From: Pyricularia pennisetigena
Taxonomy: Eukaryota; Ascomycota; Sordariomycetes; Magnaporthales; Pyriculariaceae
Direction: 5' to 3'
DNA: 13,206 nucleotides
Assembly: GCF_004337985.1 (NCBI RefSeq)
Contig: NC_043741.1
Span: forward strand, 25,494-38,699
The position numbers and the translations under genes are program-made. The number at the start of each line of letters is the position of its first letter. Position 1 is the first letter of the stretch. Of the stretch, positions 1-6,927 are shown in pieces. Under the pieces are notes generated by a model that was not told the origin of the DNA, ran no database searches, and saw only the letters and a list, made by a program, of their open reading frames with translations.

Positions 1-100
1 AAAAAATAAAAAATAAAAAATAAAAAATAAAAAAAAATAAAAAATAAAAAATAAAAAATAAAAAATAAAAAATAAAAAATAAAAAATAAAAATAAAAAAA
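1..100. repeat. (A6T)n-like microsatellite
   Basis: The first 100 bases are almost only A with a T about every seventh base; one or two units are longer or shorter. On the plus strand this resembles the A-rich simple-repeat tail left by non-LTR retroposons, so the body of such an element could lie left of the window. That is inference only, because no reverse transcriptase or SINE sequence is visible. A plain slippage microsatellite explains it equally well. Confidence 0.9.
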
Positions 101-724
101 CCACAAAAGCCACCTACAGTAGGTTTAACATTTCTGGGGTTCACTGTAGCCGGTGAAAGGAACGCCAAAGGCTAACTTGCTAACCGCCGGGGAGCAATAA
201 ATCCATCACTTGTTAATGATGCTGGGAAAGTATGTAAAGCGTGTTTTGGTCAAGTCTATGATTGAAATGAAATTATCTCCAAACAGATGCTGAGACAGAA
301 TTAAAGCTTGACCAACTGGACATGGCGATAATTATAACCCTCATAGGTCCATGCAAATGGTGATTAAGTCATTTTTATAAGAATTTGGTCTATAAATAGC
401 ATGAGATTAAAGTCTCACGAGTCCACGTGTTTCATATTCAATCAATGCGCAGTGCCGAATCGGGGAACACGCAGAACCTCTAACACCCTTTGTGTTTGAT
501 GGGCAACGATTTCAACCGATTCGTCGGGGCGATCTTAACGACCAGGAAAACATAACTGAAAAAAGCTTCATTGTGTGACGACTCATACAAAGAATGACTG
601 TCCGTCCGTATACTAATCATGTTTTATTTCTGTCTTATCCTCTCAACTTTGTCAATCCGGTCCAGCATCTTCAAAAACCACTTGTACACACTTTTTGTTT
701 TTTCACCTTGAAAGAAGTTTCGTC
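101..724. other. Intergenic region upstream of the CVNH gene
   Basis: I see no coding sequence here. The stretch contains a 13-base palindrome (ACCTACAGTAGGT, 112-124) just after the microsatellite, a TATAAATA box (391-398), and CT-rich sequence near 630-720 of the kind often found around fungal transcription starts. It probably holds the promoter and 5' leader of the secreted CVNH gene that starts at 725. Confidence 0.5.
391..398 (+). promoter_or_regulatory. TATA box candidate for the CVNH gene
   Basis: TATAAATA lies about 330 bases before the ATG at 725. If it is used, transcription would start near 420 and leave a leader of roughly 300 bases. This is a motif match only, and TATA-like strings are common in AT-rich fungal DNA. 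Confidence 0.3.
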
Positions 725-1252
725 ATGCGCATTTCCACTATCACCGCGTTCTCCTGGGCTATTGCCGGTGTGCACGCCGCTAATAGCTTTACGAAAACCT
801 GCTCCACGAGCAAAGACAGTATCAGTTTGCAGAATTTGGTCCTCAAGACCCAATGTAGTACAGTAGGAAACAGAGATACTCAAGTCGTAACCGAACTAAA
901 TGTTGGCACTTGTTATCGTAATGATGATGGCAGAATGAAATGCGGTCAAGGAGGGTAAGTCGTTGTTGCAACGGATGTATGTTATCAACAGCGATAACAA
1001 GGCATTTTTGATAAATATATATTTCTTTCTTCAAATCTAGTTTGACCGGATGCGAATGTAGTCTTGCTAGCACTGTCGGGTTTATGAGTTGCATCTGCAG
1101 CGATAAGAACGGGGAGAAATCGGCGCAAACTTTAGATATGGGTAAGTCTTTAGCAGCGAGATTGCCTAGGACTGTAATAACTGCTAACTTTCTCTAATTG
1201 TTGGTAAATAGACAAGTGTATCGGCAATAAAGGAGGCCAGCTTGTGTGCTAG
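725..1252 (+). CDS. Small secreted cyanovirin-N homology (CVNH) lectin-like protein
   Basis: Proposed exons are 725-954, 1041-1141 and 1212-1252. Both introns (86 and 70 bases) begin GTAAGT; they end CTAG and ATAG, and the second has a GCTAAC branch point. The product is 123 residues. Residues 1-18 look like a signal peptide cut after VHA, so the protein should be secreted; an ATG 30 bases upstream (695) would only prefix ten residues to it. The mature part shows the tandem pseudo-repeat of CVNH carbohydrate-binding proteins, about 22-76 and 78-123. The repeats align at Cys26/83, Cys44/96, Cys63/113 and Cys73/123, and include the pair LNVGTCYRNDDGRMKC and LDMDKCIGNKGGQLVC, which matches the family's Leu-Asn-x(4)-Ile-Gly-Asn-x-Gly-x-Leu pattern. 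Cys81 and Cys94 bring the total to ten cysteines. Sugar binding is known for the family; the ligand and role here are unknown. The exon model rests on splice signals and family fit. Confidence 0.85.
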
Positions 1253-2473
1253 ACTTCAGCGGAGAGGGCTTGGTGTAATACTGCCGATTATATGCTATAA
1301 ACTTCCCCGACCTGCTAAAGGCTCACACTAGGCAACTACGACGTGGCTAGCTTGGAACGTGATTCCTAGGGACCTTGAGCTATTATCGTAGCTATGGGGT
1401 GAAAGGCATTCTCACCTCTGGGTCAGGACTCAGGGCTAGTCCGAATGTTGCCTATATAGGCACAAAAGTCTGCAGCTTCGTCTATAGTACCGCCTTATTA
1501 ACTCAGGAGCGCAAAGTCGCGCCAAAGTACAACTTTTACAACAGCATTTTTCATCCGTTGTTATCGGGCCCGCGGGCCAAAAGCCGATGAGCCCATAGCT
1601 TTTTTACTGTGGGATTATGCCTGAAATGAATCAGGTTTAACTCATGAAATTCGGCCACCGCACTTGTTAACTTTGTTGAAATTGACAATTTGAATACAAA
1701 GCTCTCCTCAGGACCAGTTTTTCACAGCTATTAGGTTTGATATTAGTGCATAAGATAAAAATACCATATAAAATATCTACCGGTTTGTAACTATGAGCAA
1801 AAAACTTAATATATCGCTTCCAAGTTTGCTTATTAATTATGTGAGTCTGTCTTGGTTGCTTACTTTGGAACAGCCGGCAGAGTTTAGCTTGTATCTTAAA
1901 CGTATACTCGAAGGGTGAAAATGCACTTGTTCCTCCCGATTAAATATGCTTTCTTAGCGTCCATATCTTTTTTAAGCGGGTCATTACGTAGTCCAGTAAC
2001 TAAACCTTACTAACCTGGGCAAAGTGTTTCAAGGTTTGTTGTTGCAGGCTATATTTACCGAAGTCACTGGCATTAGTCATTGACGGGAGCTTTCGTCTTT
2101 TGGCTGTGTTTTCTAGTGCAATATTTGTTAATCCCGATAATTCCAAGTCTAATCACGTTATGATTTGAAGTTAAGTTGAAATACAGTTCAACAGCTTCGA
2201 ACCATCATCGGTGTTACAGTCTACCATGCTTATAAACCCAGATATCTCGAACTGGTAATATATGACGAAACTTAATCACTTGAGGGTGGCCCGCAAGTTG
2301 TTCCGCAACTTTACACGTGTACCCCAAATATTTATTTATAGGCTAAATACTTGTAACAAAAGATTTTCTGTTTCAGTGTCTCATTTCACACAGATAACCT
2401 CAAACAGACTAAATATTTCTCACTTCTGCTCAACCAGATTATATATCATCACTGGAAAAGAAAGCTCTCGAAA
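1253..2473. other. Intergenic region between the two secreted-protein genes
   Basis: No convincing gene is seen on either strand. Open frames are short and lack codon structure or recognisable motifs. The right part probably carries the promoter of the gene at 2474: a TATAAA lies at 2231-2236 and pyrimidine-rich stretches at about 2365-2445. A perfect 12-base GC palindrome sits at 1567-1578. Confidence 0.5.
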
Positions 2474-2794
2474 ATGCATTCAACTCAGCTCGCCATCATC
2501 TCTACCGCTTTCATCATCGCCGTTAACGCCTTTCCAACTCCAGACGCAGACCACGGCCTAATAACTCGCCAGCCGAGAAGAACTATTCCGTGCGGTACAA
2601 AAAAGTGTGATCCGCAGTTCGAAATCTGCATGACATGGACAAACGGCCAGTTGGCTTGCGTGGCTCCTGGAATACCTAAAAGAGCCGGTACTGGAGGTGA
2701 CTTTTCCCACCTGGACTTTGGAGAAAACGAGGCGAATCCGGAAAGGACAAGAGATAATTCACATTCCGGCGCGTTACAAGGATCAAATCTCTGA
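2474..2794 (+). CDS. Small secreted cysteine-containing protein of unknown function
   Basis: This is a single open exon of 106 residues. I do not recognise a family. Residues 1-19 form a typical signal peptide ending VNA, followed by a short stretch ending in the dibasic Arg35-Arg36. A core of about 32 residues follows with four cysteines (40, 45, 52, 62; spacing C-x4-C-x6-C-x10-C). The core is closed by Lys69-Arg70, and a hydrophilic, Gly/Asp/Asn-rich tail of 36 residues without cysteine comes last. Dibasic pairs on both sides of the core are the sites that Kex2-type Golgi proteases cut, so a small two-disulfide peptide could be released; this is inference. The ATG sits in a good context (AAAATG) and there is a TATAAA about 240 bases upstream. 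The position beside another secreted-protein gene in gene-poor DNA fits an effector-like gene, but no function can be assigned. Confidence 0.65.
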   Translation: MHSTQLAIISTAFIIAVNAFPTPDADHGLITRQPRRTIPCGTKKCDPQFEICMTWTNGQLACVAPGIPKRAGTGGDFSHLDFGENEANPERTRDNSHSGALQGSNL

Positions 2795-4114
2795 TCCAAC
2801 CCGGTATAAACCAAGGCACTATTTCCTAGTGAGCTGCATGGCTAGCTAATGGGAACAAGTGACACGAGCCGACACTGAACAGCCAAATGTATCAAATTTG
2901 ATTAATTTGATCGCATAGCGTGACGTTGCTTTCCAACACCCTTCGTGATCATCAGACCGATGTCATCGCGTGTTACGTGTATATGCAAGTCGAACCTTTT
3001 TTCAATCTGTGCTCGCAAGGTCTCAGCTACCTTTTGTGGTTTTACGTTCCTGGCAGGTCCACCAGAACAGCATCTGGCGGCAGAAATCCTATTTGCACAC
3101 GAAATCGCATCAACGTACTGATATGGGCTCAAACCTCTGCGGTGGCGTATTGCAGACCAACATCCAAAAGCTTTATATGACTCTTGCAGACTGATATTCA
3201 GTGTATTGTAGTTCAGCAGGGGGGGTGGGGGTGGGGGGAGGGGAGGAGCACCATTGTGCCACCATATATGACAGGGAGCCTTGGTAGCGTGGGTTCAGGT
3301 GAACAGAAAATGCTTGCTGCCCTTTACCTGCGCTCCCGGGAAATGAAATAATTACTGTACACATACAGGGTCTATAGGACTTCCAAGGCCGTTTAGTTTC
3401 CCGAGCATCCATTGTAACGGCCGTTCCCATCACAGAGTCTATTATGACACGTCTGCAGCTTCGTAGTGCGACATTTCAACAACAGTCGCGTGGCTGGAGA
3501 TATATCTAGAAACAAGTCGAAAATGTATAGTCTGCCTCAGGCCATATTTGCTATAAGCTTTGGCATCCCCGTTTCTGTTACACGACACCGATTCTGATTT
3601 TTTACAGCTTCAAAGCGCCCTCCAGAACTTTACGATATAAAAAGATTGTAAACATAACCATCTCCATTAACTTCTGAAAATCTTTCTCGCTCTAGTTGCA
3701 AGCTTTCAAGAGCCAGGTCGTACCTGTCAAAAACTGCGACCGGTTTACGCTCTAACCAGTCCGGGCATTATTCGCGCACCTACAGCGAACGTTCTTCCCC
3801 ACAGCTGAATGTTCCGGAGAGAATATTTTTATTTTTATTTCCCCGCTATGAAATCATTTTTTTCCTACCGCTGCCGAAGTGGGCGTTGCGTTTTCTCTAC
3901 TCCAGTCCCTAGCTAAAAGTCATGGTGTTTGCAGTCAAAGTAAATATGTACAAAACGTAAGAAAATAATTAGCATTGCAACTTGGCTGATTAAAATAAAG
4001 CATGTATAAGAATACAAAAACAAACAAAGTGTTCATATAGGCATAAGCTGAAAGCTCCTAATATAATTATTGTTGTTGTTTACTTTGTAAGAAATAATAT
4101 CTGTTATTAAAAGG
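2795..4114. other. Gene-poor spacer left of the transposon
   Basis: I see no supported gene. Several frames of 70-90 codons exist on both strands, but none has a signal peptide, domain motif or plausible splice extension. The clearest structure is the G-run block at 3219-3246. From about 3820 onward the DNA becomes AT-rich towards the transposon. Confidence 0.5.
3219..3246 (+). other. Very strong G-quadruplex motif
   Basis: Runs of 7, 5, 6, 4 and 2 guanines are separated by single T or A bases. Four runs of at least four G with one-base loops meet the strictest textbook pattern for a stable G-quadruplex on the plus strand. It lies about 430 bases after the stop of the small secreted protein gene and is not inside any gene I can support. 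Confidence 0.8.
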
Positions 4115-4116
4115 TA

Positions 4117-4143
4117 ACGTTGCGTACCCCCTGCTCGGCACCC
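4117..4143 (+). repeat. Left terminal inverted repeat of the transposon
   Basis: It begins ACGTTGCGTACCCCCTG directly after the TA at 4115-4116 and ends CGGCACCC. It pairs with 5925-5951 in reverse complement over 27 bases. The only mismatch is at its 18th base (C at 4134; the right arm reads T), a transition of the type RIP or deamination gives. Confidence 0.93.
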
Positions 4144-4439
4144 AAAAATAACTGTACGGCCACGTTCACCTTTCATGTTCTTTTATAAATATCTCGACCA
4201 ATTTTTCACTTTTGGATTTACTTTTTCCTGATTTTCATTCTCCATTTTCCAATAAAGTAATATACTGAAAAGCAGCTTATATCTGCAGTTAACTACGTCA
4301 ATAATGGCGATCCAATTGCAAAAGCCTCCCGAAATTGGGGAATACCTAGGTTTACATTTTAAAATTAATTTAAAGGGTTTCAACTTTATAAAAAAATACA
4401 AAACCCTTTCTCAAGTTTTTTATGGAATAGGAAAAGCAT

Positions 4440-5850
4440 TTAGCTAATTAAGTATTTACCCAAACAGTTTTAGGGTTTCCGCCAGCGTATTAAAAATTAC
4501 GCTTTTTTGCCGAGCGAATTTTTTAAACCGCCGGAAAAACAAAAAGTTTTAGAAAACGTTAAATAACCCGTTTTTTGGTTCGTTATCCAATCCTTAAAAC
4601 CCAAAGGCCCCGTCAAATAAGAAACGCCGGGTTAATGAAATTATTACGGAAATAATTAAATTTTGGTGGTTTTATATTATTAACCCCGTTATTAACGTTA
4701 TTAAACCGGAAAATCGTTGGAACATGGACGAAACCGGTATAACAAAAAATAAAACATTTAACGGTTTGGTATTAGGGTTTAACGGGATCCGGCCGTTATA
4801 ACGGAAAAAGCCCGGAACGCGGGGTTGGATAATTATAATCGAATATATATCGGTTACAGGCGTTACTTTTTTCCCCTCCTTATATTTAAAGGAAAAAACG
4901 TATAATGATAACAATTTCCGACGGATTTAAACTTTTTCGACAATTGGTAATTTTATACAACCGAAAACGGGTGGACAAATAACGAAACGGTAATCGAATG
5001 GTTAAAAAAGGTGTTTATTCCATATACCCAATTTTTAACCCCTGAAAAGCGGTTATTAGCTTTTGACGGTTATATATTATATATAACGGACGAATTTATG
5101 CTTTTTTATTTGCAAAATATTATTCCAGTCCTATATTTACCCCTGTATTCGTTACACGTTCCGAACCATTGGATTTATCGTTCTTTTTTTGTCGTTAAAA
5201 AGGCTTATCCACGTTAATTTAGATTTGTTAACCAATTTTACTATTTAACGGTTATTGAAAAAATGAATTCTTTTTTATTATAATAACGCCAAATCAAAAA
5301 TATTTACAATAAAGATTATCCAATTTGGGTGGCGTATAATAGGGTTATGGCCGGTAAATTTGGTTAAACCAGTTTTAAGCCTTTTTTTATTAAAAAATAG
5401 CAGCACCAACGTTATGAAACATAAAAACAACGGTTTACAAAAAAGTAAAATACCAGAAAATTTAACCCAAAAATTAACGACTTGTCTTTCGTTATTTGGA
5501 AAACCCCTAAAACGACTGGAAATATCCGAATTTAACTGCAAAAGTTTTCCCAATTTAATAAAATTAACGCTATTTTACTTTTTTTATTTGCAAAAATCCA
5601 AAAAAGTTTCGAAACCAAAAATACCTTTTTAATTAACGCCCAGTAAAAAATCAGTTTATTAAAAGCACAATTGGAGGTAATACGGCCGGTTAAAAGGAGG
5701 AGGGTAATTCCGGATTTAAACGAGTTTCTGGTTAATAAATAGAATATTATTGGATTGCAGGAAAATAATATAGAAAATCTGGAGTTTTTAACTGATGAAA
5801 AAAAGGTTAATAAACCGGAAAAACCTGAAAACAATTGTATTTTTGTGCGT
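4440..5850 (+). pseudogene. Degenerate Fot1/pogo transposase
   Basis: Landmarks of a Fot1/pogo transposase appear in order. A remnant of the region after the CENP-B-type DNA-binding domain is readable at about 4570-4720. The first catalytic Asp lies in NMDETG (Asp codon 4727-4729). A block resembling the family's II-E-x-I-S-x-TG follows (about 4830-4900), then ENGWT (about 4955-4975). The second Asp is in LLAFDGY (Asp codon 5065-5067), where the usual His and Ser residues after DG are lost. An LP-x-x-S-x-HV remnant ends near 5160, and the third Asp is readable only in another frame near 5170. The tail has GLWPVNL (about 5343-5363) and a basic KRRRVIPDLNEF segment (about 5690-5725). There is at least one frameshift between the first and second Asp (around 4905), another near 5160, and many stop codons. 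It encodes no working enzyme. Confidence 0.88.
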
Positions 5851-5924
5851 TAATAGTTTTATATTTAGATCAGTTTATAAAAGTAGGCATTTCCTTGTTA
5901 GATTTTCAGGGTGCCGAACAGGGG

Positions 5925-5951
5925 GGGTGCCGAACAGGGGGTACGCAACGT
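5925..5951 (-). repeat. Right terminal inverted repeat of the transposon
   Basis: This is the reverse-complement partner of 4117-4143, ending TACGCAACGT just before TA at 5952-5953. Its inner part is present twice in tandem: GGGTGCCGAACAGGGGG occurs at 5909-5925 and again at 5925-5941, a period of 16 bases. The left end has a single copy. Confidence 0.93.
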
Positions 5952-5953
5952 TA

Positions 5954-6927
5954 AATTAAATCAAATTACCCATGTGGTGTAAGTTACTTTTGAAATTACA
6001 AAAGTTGCTTACATTCAACAACACTCTTTAAATAATGTACTACTATAGCAAATTCATTTATTTAGCAATCCAGTTTGAACAAATTGCCAAAATAGCTATG
6101 TAATTATTACTATCATTGCTTCCGGGGCAATCGCTTCCCACATAACAGATTACATTGCTAAGGGCTATCCAGTCGACAAGGCCTATGAGCGCCAAATGGA
6201 TGAAAATTGGGAATGACTCCAGCGTGGTCGTCGTCCAAACCTTCGCGCCGCCTCTACCCGCCAAAAGGAGGAAGGCTGATACGAGCGAGTACCGTTGGGG
6301 GAAGTCAGTAGACAATAAAAAGGAGACGAAAATGATCATTGTTAACGGAGTTACAAGGACGGTGAAGGGGCGGTATTAGATGTATGAAGCGGCGGAATCA
6401 TCTATTTAGTAATAATCAATGGATCCGGAACGCATTTGGAAAAGAAAAGTAAGCAATCTACGGAGGAGAATGGCAAGAAAATAGAAAACGGCTGACAACG
6501 AGCTTGAACTACATGCCAATAAGTATAATTCTCAACGGCTAGCATTTAACATTCTTAACTGCCGTAATTATTTTGATGGGTTTTATATTTTCCCAAATTA
6601 GTGTTTATAACTCTGTGATTTCCGGTAACAATAGAGGGGGCTACCTTGATGTCTGGTTTATAGACCAACCTGTGGTCTTTATAAAGCTTCAAGCCCCACC
6701 AGGGCAGGCAATCCTTTGTTTAGATACTCTACAGTCCAAACACATAGATACGAAAAAGTAATCACAATAAAAAACAAAGAGAGACAAGTCTGTGACGTCT
6801 CAAATAGCAACTCTCACCCAGTACATGCATGACCTAAGGACAGATCCTCGTAATCACCCTCTTCAGAATTAAAACTATCAAGCCCGGGTCATCTGGCAAG
6901 CCGTGAAAAGAATCCCAACATAGCTCA
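5954..6927. other. Spacer between the transposon and the catabolic cluster
   Basis: I see no supported gene. A GC-richer patch at about 6155-6379 has an open plus-strand frame of 74 codons with basic and polar residues. It has no known motif, a weak ATG context and no clear splice partners, so it may be a gene relic. A broken inverted repeat lies at 6657-6685 (arms TTTATAGACCA and TGGTCTTTATAAA). The stretch before 6927 should contain the 3' end of the regulator transcript. Confidence 0.5.

Larger units (their letters stand above)
4115..5953 (+). mobile_element. Fot1/pogo-type (Tc1/mariner superfamily) DNA transposon, RIP-decayed but structurally complete
   Basis: The element runs from 4117 to 5951 (1835 bases) and is flanked on both sides by TA (4115-4116 and 5952-5953), the target duplication of this superfamily. 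It has 27-base terminal inverted repeats with one mismatch. The length is close to that of known fungal members such as Fot1 and Pot2. The interior is strongly AT-rich and carries the remains of one transposase gene on the plus strand. Many stops can be explained by C-to-T change at CpA, for example a CAA-to-TAA stop at about 4948 before the ENGWT block. Scarce CA/TG and abundant TA is the pattern left by RIP. It cannot move by itself. It may mark the boundary between the gene-poor left side and the catabolic cluster. Confidence 0.92.

Noticed and set aside
695..724. Upstream in-frame ATG for the CVNH gene
   Set aside because: It would put ten residues, some of them charged, before a good signal peptide. 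The ATG at 725 starts the signal peptide cleanly, although 695 cannot be excluded without transcript data.
1567..1578. Perfect 12-base palindrome GGCCCGCGGGCC
   Set aside because: It is a single short palindrome with no second copy or nearby gene feature, so it was noted in the spacer but not called a site.
2485..2814. A 109-codon minus-strand open frame
   Set aside because: It is the shadow of the small secreted protein gene on the plus strand, which has a proper signal peptide and start context. The minus frame has neither.
3173..3433. An 86-codon minus-strand open frame crossing the G-rich block
   Set aside because: It includes a Pro/Thr run made only by the G tract and has no domain or splice partners.
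4672..4914. Open frames of 60-100 codons on both strands inside the AT-rich element (also 5278-5553, 5532-5834)
   Set aside because: They are chance openings in the decayed transposon. The minus-strand frames are antisense to the transposase relic.
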